Below, piece by piece: positions 45,217-53,932 of a stretch of 64,000 nucleotides of DNA (position 1 is the first letter of the stretch; each line of letters begins with the position of its first letter). The notes beneath the pieces were generated by a model. That model saw only the letters and a program-made list of their open reading frames with translations, did no database searches and was not told the DNA's origin. The position numbers and the translations under genes were made by a program. Source of the stretch: Halalkalibaculum roseum (GTDB lineage Bacteria > Bacteroidota > Rhodothermia > Balneolales > Balneolaceae); the NCBI RefSeq assembly GCF_011059145.1, contig NZ_JAALLT010000004.1:1-64000 (forward strand), in the 5' to 3' direction.

Positions 45217-46692
45217 TTAGAGTTCGAACCAGTCTGTAGAATGATTATCAGTCTCTGTATGATGATAGAACTCATTGGTTGATGAGGAATACCGATAGTC
45301 TTGCTTCCATGTTTCGATATGTTCAATAACATCCTTTATCGCAGAAAGGATGTAGCGCAGCTCCTCATTGGTCATTGTAGGATGCAGAGACAATCGCACC
45401 CATCCCGGCTTTTGAGATAAATCACCATGATCAATGAGGTCGGTAATCTTCTTGGACTGCTGCCTGCTCACGTCTAGAAGCAGGTGACCATAGGTGCCGG
45501 CACAGGAACAGCCCCCGCGCACCTGTATGCCATAGTTATCATTGAGCAATTTTACCATGAGATTATGATGCACGTTTTCCACATAAAAAGAGATAACACC
45601 CAGCCGCTCATGAATATTTTCAGCCAGAATATGAAGCTGCGGGATTTTGGAAAATTGTTCGAAAGCGATTTCCAACATTTCTTCTTCACGGGCTCTGATT
45701 TTTTCTACCGACATTTTTTCCTTGAGCCTGATGGCCAGGGCTGCACGTATCGCCTGAAGGAACCCGGGGGTTCCCCCGTCCTCGCGGACCTCAATGTCAT
45801 TAAAATAATGGCGGCCGCCCCATGGATTCGTCCACGTTACAGTACCGCCGCCCGGATGATCCGGGATGCGGTTTTGGTAAAGTTTTTTGTCGAAGATAAG
45901 CACGCCTGAACTGCCCGGTCCCCCGAGGAATTTATGGGGAGAGAAGAAAATGGCGTCGAGTCGCTGGGCTTCATTTTCAGGATTCATGTCGATATCCACA
46001 TAAGGTGCCGAAGCCGCAAAATCGACGAAGCAGTATCCCCCGTGCCTGTGCATAATCTCAGCCAGTTGGTGATAAGGGGTTTCAATGCCGGTTACATTGG
46101 AACAGGCTGTGAAGGAGCCGATTTTAACCTTGCGTTCACGGTATTTGTCTAGAGCCTTTTCCAGGTTTTCAGGATCTACCAGGAGATCGTCCGAAGGTTC
46201 CAGCACCTCGACATCGGCAATGGTTTCCAGCCAGGTGGTTTGGTTGGAATGGTGTTCCATGTGGGTGACAAAAACGATCGGCCGCTCTTCTTCGGGAAGG
46301 TTGATTTGGTCCTTAAATTGTTCCGGTACCTTCAGCCCGAGAATGCGTTGAAACTTGCAAAGAACACCGGTCATTCCTGAGCCTGCAGTTATAATGACGT
46401 CATCGTCAGAGGCATTGACATGTTCTTTAATGATTTCGTGAGCCTGGTGATAAGCATTCGTCATCAATTTACCCGTATAGCTGGATTCGGAATGGGTATT
46501 ACCAATCCGGGGTGCTATTTCCCGGTGCATTATGCGTTCAATGGGCTCATACAGACGGCCACTGGCTATCCAATCGGCGTAAACCAAGGGCTTTAACCCT
46601 TCCGGTGTTTTGAACTGGGTATCAATCCCAACTATGTTTTCACGAAATTGCCGGAAATACTGTTCCAGCGATGTAGTTTTTTCCTGAATCAT
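45217..46692 (-). CDS. Class V aminotransferase (cysteine desulfurase/selenocysteine lyase-like)
   Basis: This 491-residue PLP enzyme is longer than SufS (about 400). PLP blocks are visible: IITAGSGMTGVLCKF, HMEHHSNQTTWLE and FSPHKFLGGPGSSGVL (Lys Schiff base). A Cys-rich loop, VRGGCSCAGTYGHLLLD, stands where the desulfurase nucleophile is expected. It may release sulfur from cysteine or act on a related amino acid. The C-terminal extension after ETWKQDYRY is not catalytic. It appears monocistronic and without suf/isc neighbours, so a role outside housekeeping Fe-S assembly is possible. That point is inference. Confidence 0.92.
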   Translation of the reverse strand: MIQEKTTSLEQYFRQFRENIVGIDTQFKTPEGLKPLVYADWIASGRLYEPIERIMHREIAPRIGNTHSESSYTGKLMTNAYHQAHEIIKEHVNASDDDVIITAGSGMTGVLCKFQRILGLKVPEQFKDQINLPEEERPIVFVTHMEHHSNQTTWLETIADVEVLEPSDDLLVDPENLEKALDKYRERKVKIGSFTACSNVTGIETPYHQLAEIMHRHGGYCFVDFAASAPYVDIDMNPENEAQRLDAIFFSPHKFLGGPGSSGVLIFDKKLYQNRIPDHPGGGTVTWTNPWGGRHYFNDIEVREDGGTPGFLQAIRAALAIRLKEKMSVEKIRAREEEMLEIAFEQFSKIPQLHILAENIHERLGVISFYVENVHHNLMVKLLNDNYGIQVRGGCSCAGTYGHLLLDVSRQQSKKITDLIDHGDLSQKPGWVRLSLHPTMTNEELRYILSAIKDVIEHIETWKQDYRYSSSTNEFYHHTETDNHSTDWFEL

Positions 46693-46822
46693 GGTAGCAT
46701 GATCGTATTGAAGTTCAAAGCATAGTAAAGCTTATTATTCAATATAACCCTCGTACTCTATCCTGCAAAGTACAGGCACTTTTCCGGCTAAAATTCTTTC
46801 AAAACCGGTAACGGTAAAATAT

Positions 46823-47737
46823 CTACTCATTCAATTCTTCAGAACTCCATGGGGCCGTCCGATTTTGGTAAATTTTTCTGGTATCAATAACCTCTTGCCT
46901 GGAGATCGTTGGATATTCGCCAGCGCTTTCTTCCCTGAGATAATTAAGTATAGAGGCTATCTCCGCTGCACTAAGTCTTGCTCGAAATGAGGGCATGATA
47001 CCCTGATACGTCTGTCCCTGAACATCAATCTCTCCCTGCAGGCCATGAAGCAATATACGCACGGGAATTGATTTGTCTCCGGTGACCCACTCAGAATTGA
47101 TTAATGGAGGAAAAGCACCGGTTACTCCCCGGGCATTATTACCATGACATGAAGCACAATTAGCCGCATAAAGATTGCTGCCATTCAGCATCTCAGGTTC
47201 TTCTTCCTCGTCCGAGGGCATTTCTGCCCCTTCATCTATGCCGGGTAGCATCCTCCTCATACGTCCATATTCATCTGACAGGCGACGGTTCATCATGGCC
47301 ATGTCTTGCTGGTTCATTTGTTGGTGCATACGTGCCATCTGATCGTGCATGGCCATCATTTGGCTATACCATTCACCGGTCATGTGACCCTGCATATGCA
47401 TGCCCATACCTCGACCCATCATCATCTCACCGTCCATATGGTTCCCCCTATCGCCGCCCATCATTTGCCGATGATTGGCATCCATAGAGGCGTACATCTG
47501 CTGCATTTGGCTGTAGAGAGATTTTAAATCCTCCGGCAAGGTGTCTGTATCGGATTCATAGCCGGCCATCAACGATTTATAGTCAGCCTGCAAAGAATCG
47601 TAGGCTGCCTGTAAGTGTTCTCTTTGCTCTGCGCTCATATAGTCTGAGCGCCCCGTCTGACATGAGCTAAAAAAAATGATGAGTCCGATTGTCAACAGAT
47701 AAGATCCAATGGCTTTTGTATTCATATCATCCCTCAT
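46823..47737 (-). CDS. Lipoprotein cytochrome c with Met/His-rich central domain
   Basis: This 304-residue protein has a lipobox (IIFFSSC). A helical region (SAEQREHLQAAYDSLQADYK) is followed by a striking Met/His tract (GEMMMGRGMGMHMQGHMTGE and MAMHDQMARMHQQMNQQDMA). Then comes one class I c-type cytochrome domain with heme motif CASCH and axial Met in GIMPSFRARLSAAEIASILN. The Met/His tract is of the kind seen in copper-binding proteins, so an electron-transfer role near copper handling or an oxidase is likely. It starts at ATG 47737; an ATG four codons downstream is also possible. Confidence 0.93.
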   Translation of the reverse strand: MRDDMNTKAIGSYLLTIGLIIFFSSCQTGRSDYMSAEQREHLQAAYDSLQADYKSLMAGYESDTDTLPEDLKSLYSQMQQMYASMDANHRQMMGGDRGNHMDGEMMMGRGMGMHMQGHMTGEWYSQMMAMHDQMARMHQQMNQQDMAMMNRRLSDEYGRMRRMLPGIDEGAEMPSDEEEEPEMLNGSNLYAANCASCHGNNARGVTGAFPPLINSEWVTGDKSIPVRILLHGLQGEIDVQGQTYQGIMPSFRARLSAAEIASILNYLREESAGEYPTISRQEVIDTRKIYQNRTAPWSSEELNE

Positions 47738-47968
47738 TTTAGTGGAATTAAACTACAAGATAACTTCTTTTCAATCCCGATTCATAGTTATCTTGTGTTA
47801 TTAACCTCATACATCAATGAGTAAACCATTGCTAAGGCTAACTAACTGTCCTACCTGTTTTGGAATTGAACCGTAGAAATCCAATATATTTACTAAATAC
47901 ATATCACATTATAAGGATTGTTAATTAAGGAGTCATAGCAGCTAGTTGCTCCTATTAATAATCTGTTT

Positions 47969-48143
47969 TCACTCCTCGAACTCCTCTCCTTCAATTCCTG
48001 ACGAAGCAAAACGTTTTTTAATATTTCCAGTGCAGTCTCCCTCAAATCTTTTTAGGGTCGATAAGTAACACATTAAAAGCTACCAGTAATGTGATACCGA
48101 CGACGATGATCCACCAGTCCCCATGCATGCCTATTAAGTTCAT
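47969..48143 (-). pseudogene. Frameshifted SHOCT-domain small membrane protein
   Basis: ATG 48143 opens a 33-codon frame, MNLIGMHGDWWIIVVGITLL and then VAFNVLLIDPKKI, encoding one transmembrane helix. In another minus-strand frame the sequence continues LKRFEGDCTGNIKKRFASSG and IEGEEFEE, which matches the C-terminal SHOCT motif (KKRYARGEI..EEFEE) usually found after such a helix. The join needs a frame change near 48050. Either the 33-residue product is used or the gene is broken. Confidence 0.5.
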
Positions 48144-48253
48144 AATCTGTGTGCTTTAAACCCTTACACCAACGATCGATTTTACCCTTCAATCGGACTT
48201 GATATTAAAGCCTAAGTTTTGGCATTACTTTTATCTAAAAATGGAGGGCCATC

Positions 48254-49009
48254 ATGGAAATAAAAAGTAAGAGTACACTGATATTGTCAGTTGCCCTATT
48301 GTTAGGTCTTATTGGGTGGGTAGGTTGTGAAGAGAATCCTTCAAATGATCAATACAAAACGGAATCTGACATAAATCTTTTAGCTACTGAAACCCAGTCT
48401 GGGAATAATCCCAATACGACGCCCTTTGAAGATGCCGAATCTTTTTTTGAGTTTAATACTACAGACAATGATTTGGGACTTCAGATCTTCCTGGATGCGG
48501 AAGATTGGGAACAAGTAAGGGTTAATGACGCTAATGGGAAACAGATCGTTCAAATATTAACTCAGGGACCACTGAAGGACTTAGGTATCACAGAACTTCG
48601 CTTTGAAAGTGCCGAGCCTTCTCCGGAAGAAGTACTTGCACAATTCCCACCTGGAGAATATCACTTTACTGGCAGGACAATAGAAGGAGAACAGCTCTAC
48701 AGTACGTCTGAGCTTTCTCATGATTTTCTGGCTGCACCTACCATATCACCTTCAGGAGGAGAAGAGGTTGATCCTGAAAATACGGTAATTACTTGGGATG
48801 CCCCGGACGCCGAACTGGTCGAAGTAATCATTGAAAGTGAAGAAACCGATAATGTTTTTGACGTCATAGTAGAAGGAGAGGTAACAAGTCTAACAATCCC
48901 TTCAGAATTTTTGGAACCCGGTACAGAATATAAATTAGAAATCCTTGCCATATCCGAAAATGGAAACAGAACAATTGTAGAAACTACATTTGTAACGGCA
49001 GAAGAATAG
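48254..49009 (+). CDS. Lipoprotein with fibronectin III-like domain, unknown function
   Basis: This 251-residue protein has a signal and lipobox (LLGLIGWVGC). It has an acidic linker, a beta-rich region (DLGLQIFLDAEDWEQVRVND) and a C-terminal fibronectin III-like module (DPENTVITWDAPDAELVEVI, EFLEPGTEYKLEILAISENG). Surface or periplasmic binding is likely. No enzyme motif is seen. It is isolated and followed at once by a relic attC arm. Confidence 0.85.
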   Translation: MEIKSKSTLILSVALLLGLIGWVGCEENPSNDQYKTESDINLLATETQSGNNPNTTPFEDAESFFEFNTTDNDLGLQIFLDAEDWEQVRVNDANGKQIVQILTQGPLKDLGITELRFESAEPSPEEVLAQFPPGEYHFTGRTIEGEQLYSTSELSHDFLAAPTISPSGGEEVDPENTVITWDAPDAELVEVIIESEETDNVFDVIVEGEVTSLTIPSEFLEPGTEYKLEILAISENGNRTIVETTFVTAEE

Positions 49010-49022
49010 GTGTGTTAGTTTG

Positions 49023-49078
49023 ATATATAGCAGCCCTGAACTTAAGCAGCAGGCGCTGGTTTGGTGAACAGTTATAAA
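49023..49078. mobile_element. Relic attC-like arm
   Basis: TATATAGCAGCCCTGAACTT, AAGCAGCAGGCGCTGG and the following TTTGGTGAACAGTT match one arm (and adjoining bases) of attC-like sites 1 and 2 at 20.4 and 21.5 kb with about one change in six. The outer core is mutated (GCTATAT for GTTATAC on the minus strand) and no partner arm is seen within 150 bp. Confidence 0.55.
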
Positions 49079-49208
49079 GTTGAGTATCTATTTAAACATT
49101 TTGTCATAAACTGACGGCTTGCCCCACTCCTATTTTATAAGTACTCTACCTTAAACTATTCAATGAATTTGCGCCCACCTAAGAGGTTGGAATGCTAACT
49201 ATCACCCC

Positions 49209-49523
49209 ATGAAGAGGAATAAAAAAGGAAGCAGGGATTCAGATATCATCATAGATGAAAGCAAACACAGGGAGGCACCTGATTTTTTTCAGCGGTTGAA
49301 AAATTCCCTATATGCTATAGTTATGGGTGCCGTGGTAGCTCAAATCATTCTCTTTGCCTTTAGAATGGTGGGCATCATCTATTTCTTTATCGAGTACCTT
49401 GAGCTTACTATAGTCTACCTTTCAGTATGTGCGATTTTGGGATGGATCTATGGCGAAAAATTCATCTCATCACTGGGAAAAGAAGGCGCAAACTGGTGGG
49501 ATTTATGGAGGATGTGGAAGTAA
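49209..49523 (+). CDS. Small membrane protein of unknown function
   Basis: This 104-residue protein has a basic cytoplasmic N-terminus (MKRNKKGSRDSDIIIDESKH) and two transmembrane helices (LYAIVMGAVVAQIILFAF, LELTIVYLSVCAILGWIYG). The aromatic C-terminus is EGANWWDLWRMWK. No domain is recognised. Composition is consistent with a real gene. The short distance to the relic attC arm is notable but not proof of cassette origin. Confidence 0.75.
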   Translation: MKRNKKGSRDSDIIIDESKHREAPDFFQRLKNSLYAIVMGAVVAQIILFAFRMVGIIYFFIEYLELTIVYLSVCAILGWIYGEKFISSLGKEGANWWDLWRMWK

Positions 49524-49529
49524 CATTGG

Positions 49530-49700
49530 AGGTTAGAAGTTAGAAGTTGGACGTTAGATGTTGGATTCTCAAGACTCACGATACCCCACTCATCATGCAA
49601 TGCTGGATACTTAAACACGGTCGCCGGTCCTCCATCACCCGTCCTCGAAAATAAGCATATTCAACGGGAACGCTCCAAAGGAGTGCCTTTGGCACAACTC
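49530..49700. repeat. Short tandem GTTAGAAGTT-type repeat and nested palindromes
   Basis: 49530-49570 repeats the GTTAGAAGTT motif, also found near 52420-52480 before the next esterase gene. At about 49674-49697, CTCCAAAGGAG and GTGCCTTTGGCAC form two overlapping hairpins, a REP-like structure. Both kinds are non-coding. Confidence 0.55.
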
Positions 49701-49732
49701 CCATCCAAGCGAGTATAGCCTGATAATAGTTA

Positions 49733-49933
49733 CTACTCTTTTCTCTTGAAGGAAAAATACTTACCCCTTAGTTCAACAAACAGAACCCGGCGAGTCTCGC
49801 TTACTACATCCACCAAGTAACACCTCGTAATGGGCTTACTCGTTGTTATGAGAACCCATTGATCGGTATTATACACAGCATCATATGCTACGCCTTCACA
49901 ATCGGTGGCAGTGGTTCCCTTTTCAGGGTGCAT
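49733..49933 (-). CDS. Small uncharacterised ORF, possibly translationally coupled
   Basis: The 66-codon frame starts at an ATG inside TGATG, where the 26-codon frame at 49933-50013 ends. Such an overlap suggests coupling. The product has strand-like composition (DQWVLITTSKPITRCYLVDV) but no recognised domain. A broken gene is an alternative. Confidence 0.35.
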   Translation of the reverse strand: MHPEKGTTATDCEGVAYDAVYNTDQWVLITTSKPITRCYLVDVVSETRRVLFVELRGKYFSFKRKE

Positions 49934-50013
49934 CAAGCCTCATAATCGCCGCCCTTTACAACTTTCCCATTGACAAATTCCCACACAATACCTCCCGGCT
50001 TAGCCCTTTTCAT
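49933..50013 (-). CDS. Possible 26-residue peptide
   Basis: ATG 50013 encodes MKRAKPGGIVWEFVNGKVVK followed by GGDYEA and ends in TGATG, overlapping the next start. It lies 18 bp after the stop of the GH3 gene. Its strand-turn-strand composition looks protein-like but it is too short for confidence. Confidence 0.3.
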   Translation of the reverse strand: MKRAKPGGIVWEFVNGKVVKGGDYEA

Positions 50014-50031
50014 TTACCGCTTTAGCTCAAC

Positions 50032-52362
50032 CTAACGGGAAACATATCGCTCAACCCGCTCGTCCTGAATTACGCCCTCCCAGTCGAGTCCGAAGCCGAA
50101 ATCATACGCATTACCTGCCCCATCGATGAAGGCTTCCATATCGTGGGGTACGTCTTCGTACTGCTCCTCTACCGTTTGCATGTTGGCGGGCATCTGGAAG
50201 GGAAGCAATCCGGAAGGTTCGTAGGAGCCGGAAATAATTTCCATCAACGCCTGACTCTGTACTCCGCTATGAACCAGTATGGCCGAGGCCTCAGGTTCCA
50301 GCTCATCGAGTACCGGCGGGTTGGCCACCTTGATGGTTACAATCACCGGCTTCTCCCCCATTTGTTCCCGTGTTTCCCGGACCATCTGCAGGTCGTAGCT
50401 GTTCCTGGTGGAGACCGTTTTGCCCTTGTAGCTGCGGTTGGTAAAATCTTCGAATACGCTGCCACCGGAGATGCTTTGCTCGCGGGCATGCGTGGCGGTA
50501 TAGTCCTCGTACTGCAGGCTGACCGGTACATAGCCGTTTCCACCCTCTTCGGCATCTTCAGAAGAGTAACCGTCGCCACCGTCCGGACTCTCAATAGGTA
50601 CCAGGGCGAAATCAGCCTCTTTGGCCGTTTCCACCACCTCGTAATACTCGCCTACAATGTCATGGCTGATCGGGTCTTCCCAGCGTTCTTCAATGGTGTT
50701 TCCGAACCAGTCGGTTCCGGCCGGAATGAACCTGCGTGGAATAAAGACCTTGAGCTTCTCTTCCAGCGGAAGGGCGCCAGACTCGTTCTTCAGCATCACC
50801 ACGGAGCGCAGCTGGGCCCGGTAGCCCTCTTTCATAAATTCGGGACTCCCCACCGTCTTTGCGGTATGTTCTACATCCACATAGGGATTTTCAAAAAGAC
50901 CGGTACGGAAAATATTTTTTAGCAGGCGAACAGCGGACTGCTCAAAGCGATCGCGCATGCGCTCTTCGCCGAACTCCTCCACGCCCATTTCGTAGGCTTC
51001 CAGCACGGGACCCATCTCGTTGTTGCCCCCGAACTGATCCACACCCGCTTTGATGGCCTTGTAGTGTCGTTCGGCCACCGACAGGTCCTCTACGCCCCAC
51101 GGCTTGCCACTGAAAATATCAATACCCTGCGCGTCGGCAGTTACCAGCCAATCAGTGCATACCACCCCGTCGAAATTGTAGCGCTCTCGCAGCAGGTCGG
51201 TGATGATGTATTTGCTGTAGGCATTGCCTACGTTCTCGTTGTAAACCGTATCCTGGTTCAGCGATATAGTGTAATAAGGCATCACGGCAGAGGCCGAGCC
51301 GGTCTCCCCTTCCAGGTCAAAAGCCCCGTCTACAAAAGGTTTCAGGTGGTCTTCCAGGTTATCACCGGGAAATACGGCATAGGAACCGAAGGCATAGTGC
51401 GCATCGCGGCCGCCCTCCTGAGCGCCGCCGCCCGGCCAGTGTTTCACCATGGCGTTGACACTCTGGTAGCCCCAGCCGTCTTCCACCACCTGCGAAGATT
51501 CGGAATACTGAAAACCGTCTACATAGGCTCGTGCCATGTCGGCCGCAAGCTGCGGGTCTTCGCCCATTGTGCCGTCGAACCGGCTCCAGCGCGGCTCGCT
51601 AGCCAGGTCTATTTGTGGCGAGAGAGCGGTGGTAATGCCAAGTGCCCGGTATTCCTGAGAGGCTATCTCACCGAAGCGTCGCATCAGTTCGGGATCGAAA
51701 GTGGCGGCGATGCCCAGCGCACCCGGCCACATGGAGATGTCGCCCCCGGCACCTGCGTTATATTCGGCATAGGAGTCACTGCCGTGCCGCGGGTCGGAAC
51801 TGGTATTGGATGGAATGCCCAGACCCAGACCCTCGGTCAGCGCCTGCATGGCGTTATTCCAGCGAGCGGCCACCTCCGGCGACTCCACACTGGTGATGAG
51901 CACGTGCCGCAAGTTATCTTCGGTCAAAAATGTCTTCTGCTGATCGGTCAACTCCCAGGGTTCGGCTCCGCTCTCCGGGTAGGCTTTGCCATCATAAGTG
52001 CTGGGACCGCCGAATCCCCCGCTGCCTGCCGGTATGGCCTGGTGACCGCTATAGAGCATGAGCCCGGCAATCTGCTCAATGCTCATTCGCGTGGCCAGGT
52101 CGCGCGCCCGCTCTTCGGCCGGCAGCCGCCAGTCTTCATAGGGATCCAGGGTACCGTTCTGATTCAAATCCTTAAACCCGTACCGGTCGTCCGTCAAAAT
52201 CTCAACGCCGGAATCGGGCGAGTAGCCCAGTGTCACCACGTCGCTATTATTAACCAACCGGTAATCCCCGAAATCGCTTTCCGTCCATACCGGTCCGCTG
52301 CAGGAGACCAGAGTTGCCATGATTGCGAGGATAGAAGTAAGGAAAAGGCTTAGTGCTTTCAA
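50032..52362 (-). CDS. Glycoside hydrolase family 3 protein, lipoprotein, with EF-hand-like loop
   Basis: This 776-residue beta-glycosidase has a lipobox (TLVSC). DLNQNGTLDPYEDW (about 65-78) is a perfect EF-hand-type calcium loop before the catalytic barrel. Barrel motifs are SEPRWSRFDGTMGED, MVKHWPGGGAQEGGRDAHY (K307/H308) and NFDGVVCTDWLVTAD, giving nucleophile D404. The C-terminal sandwich domain ends at EAFIDGAGNAYDFGFGLDW; no separate fibronectin III module is visible, unlike the GH3 at 2684. It probably trims glucosides in the periplasm. The region is markedly more GC-rich than the left-hand locus. Confidence 0.94.
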   Translation of the reverse strand: MKALSLFLTSILAIMATLVSCSGPVWTESDFGDYRLVNNSDVVTLGYSPDSGVEILTDDRYGFKDLNQNGTLDPYEDWRLPAEERARDLATRMSIEQIAGLMLYSGHQAIPAGSGGFGGPSTYDGKAYPESGAEPWELTDQQKTFLTEDNLRHVLITSVESPEVAARWNNAMQALTEGLGLGIPSNTSSDPRHGSDSYAEYNAGAGGDISMWPGALGIAATFDPELMRRFGEIASQEYRALGITTALSPQIDLASEPRWSRFDGTMGEDPQLAADMARAYVDGFQYSESSQVVEDGWGYQSVNAMVKHWPGGGAQEGGRDAHYAFGSYAVFPGDNLEDHLKPFVDGAFDLEGETGSASAVMPYYTISLNQDTVYNENVGNAYSKYIITDLLRERYNFDGVVCTDWLVTADAQGIDIFSGKPWGVEDLSVAERHYKAIKAGVDQFGGNNEMGPVLEAYEMGVEEFGEERMRDRFEQSAVRLLKNIFRTGLFENPYVDVEHTAKTVGSPEFMKEGYRAQLRSVVMLKNESGALPLEEKLKVFIPRRFIPAGTDWFGNTIEERWEDPISHDIVGEYYEVVETAKEADFALVPIESPDGGDGYSSEDAEEGGNGYVPVSLQYEDYTATHAREQSISGGSVFEDFTNRSYKGKTVSTRNSYDLQMVRETREQMGEKPVIVTIKVANPPVLDELEPEASAILVHSGVQSQALMEIISGSYEPSGLLPFQMPANMQTVEEQYEDVPHDMEAFIDGAGNAYDFGFGLDWEGVIQDERVERYVSR

Positions 52363-52374
52363 TGGTTATTCAGG

Positions 52375-52490
52375 TTACAGGTTATAGGTTACGGGATGCT
52401 GGATGCCAGTAGTAAGAAGTTAGAAGCTAATCTACTACGCTTAAGCTTCGAAGACTGCAGATGTTGTAAGTTAGAAGTTTGAATTTGGAT
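52375..52490. repeat. GTTAGAAGTT-type short repeats
   Basis: This non-coding stretch repeats AGGTTA and AGTTAGAAG units, related to 49530-49570. It separates the GH3 and esterase genes. Confidence 0.45.
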
Positions 52491-52536
52491 TCTTCTCGTT
52501 TTTGCTGCTCACTCGTTACTCATTACTTTCTACTAT

Positions 52537-53688
52537 CTACTTAAACAGCTTCGGCGTAAACTCAATGAGATAATCCCTCCAGACAAGCCAGGTGTGCGCA
52601 CCTTCCGTTTCTTCATACACCACATCAAAGTCGTAATCTTCAAACATAGTTACCGTGGCCCGAGTGATATCCAGCAGAAAATCTTCCTTCCCGGTGGCAA
52701 ACCAGAAGAGTTCCAAACCCTCCTTCAGGTCATCATTACTTAGAACTTCACTGTTCTGCTTCACATAAGCCGTTTCCGATGCTTCCACGACGCTGCCATC
52801 GTTATTAACAAGTCCGAAAACACCCGAACTGAATACCCCAATGTAGGCGTACTCATCCAGATTCGGAATGGCAATACCCAAGGTATGTGCCCCGCCCATG
52901 GAGAGCCCGGCCATAGCCCGGTTTTCCCGGTTGGCTTTCACCCGGTAGTGGCTCTCCACATAAGGTTTGATATCGTTTTTGAAATCTTGGATGAATTCAT
53001 CCATAGGCAGTTCATCGCCATATCCAAAGGGACCGGTATGTCCGTCGGGCATTACCACAATCATCGGTTTGGCCTTGCCTTCTGCAATGAGATTGTCGAG
53101 TATGAACCCGGCCCGTCCTACTGTCGACCAGGCATCATCGGAGTCATATGCTCCGTGCAGCAGGTAAAACACCGGATATTGTCCTTCGCCTGATTCATAG
53201 CCCGGAGGAGTGTACACATGCATGCGGCGAAAACGATCCAGCGATTCTGAATGATAAGTTACCTCAGCCACAGCCCCGTGCGGCACATCACGGGTATCCA
53301 TCATGGGATTACCCGGTACTGTCACCAAGCTCCATATATTTTCATTAGACTCACTGAAAGATGTATTTCGGGGATCAATCACTGAGATCCCGTTCACTTC
53401 GAACCTGTAGCGATAGGCGCCAGGTGCCAGTACATCGCTGGTCAGCTCCCACACTCCTTCCTTATTCTTTGCCATATGCCTGCTAAACATCGAACCCGGA
53501 ATGTCACTGCTGCTCAGCTTAACAGAATCGGCATTGGGAGCCTGTATACGAAAAGTAACCCGTTGGTCACCATGTACTTCAGGGGATTTAGGCGGAGGGT
53601 TATTATTCCCCTGTGCAAATCCCTCTACTGTTACAAAAAGCAGCGCCAGTGTAAATACAATTCCCCTGTTTTTCCATGTTCTATTCAT
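52537..53688 (-). CDS. Secreted esterase (feruloyl/acetyl-xylan-type) with N-terminal E-set domain
   Basis: This 383-residue protein has a signal peptide (FTLALLFVTVEGFAQ). An N-terminal carbohydrate-active E-set/CBM48-like domain contains VTFRIQAPNADSVKLSSSDI. An alpha/beta-hydrolase of the esterase D/Fes class follows: YPVFYLLHGAYDSDDAW, MIVVMPDGHTGP, and the nucleophile Ser in AMAGLSMGGAHTLG. The final EGAHTWLVWRDYL supplies the catalytic His. It removes ester decorations from plant or algal polysaccharide. It is 175 bp upstream of the GH3 gene on the same strand, consistent with joint glycan degradation. Confidence 0.95.
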   Translation of the reverse strand: MNRTWKNRGIVFTLALLFVTVEGFAQGNNNPPPKSPEVHGDQRVTFRIQAPNADSVKLSSSDIPGSMFSRHMAKNKEGVWELTSDVLAPGAYRYRFEVNGISVIDPRNTSFSESNENIWSLVTVPGNPMMDTRDVPHGAVAEVTYHSESLDRFRRMHVYTPPGYESGEGQYPVFYLLHGAYDSDDAWSTVGRAGFILDNLIAEGKAKPMIVVMPDGHTGPFGYGDELPMDEFIQDFKNDIKPYVESHYRVKANRENRAMAGLSMGGAHTLGIAIPNLDEYAYIGVFSSGVFGLVNNDGSVVEASETAYVKQNSEVLSNDDLKEGLELFWFATGKEDFLLDITRATVTMFEDYDFDVVYEETEGAHTWLVWRDYLIEFTPKLFK

Positions 53689-53932
53689 AAATACTCACCA
53701 TCCTTTTATAATGTGTAATACCTTAAAATCTGTAAGTAACAAGACCTGATCATCCGGTGCTTGACCCTGAACAAGTAATTAAAAACCCCCACTTCTTGCA
53801 AGAAAATTGATGAGATATCTAACGTGATGATTTCAGGAGAACCCATAGTCGTAGATCATAATTAGAAACAGCAAAAACAGTAAGAGAGGAATAACCGGCT
53901 TTCTGAATTTTTGTTCTGCTCACCAGCTCAAA

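Noticed and set aside
50143-50922. Plus-strand 259-codon frame opposite the GH3 C-terminus
   Set aside because: Same reason: an antisense shadow in a GC-rich gene without protein-like composition.
51064-52353. Long plus-strand frame of 429 codons opposite the GH3 gene
   Set aside because: It is antisense to a clear GH3 gene with catalytic motifs in the minus frame; high GC keeps the opposite frame open. It has no motifs.
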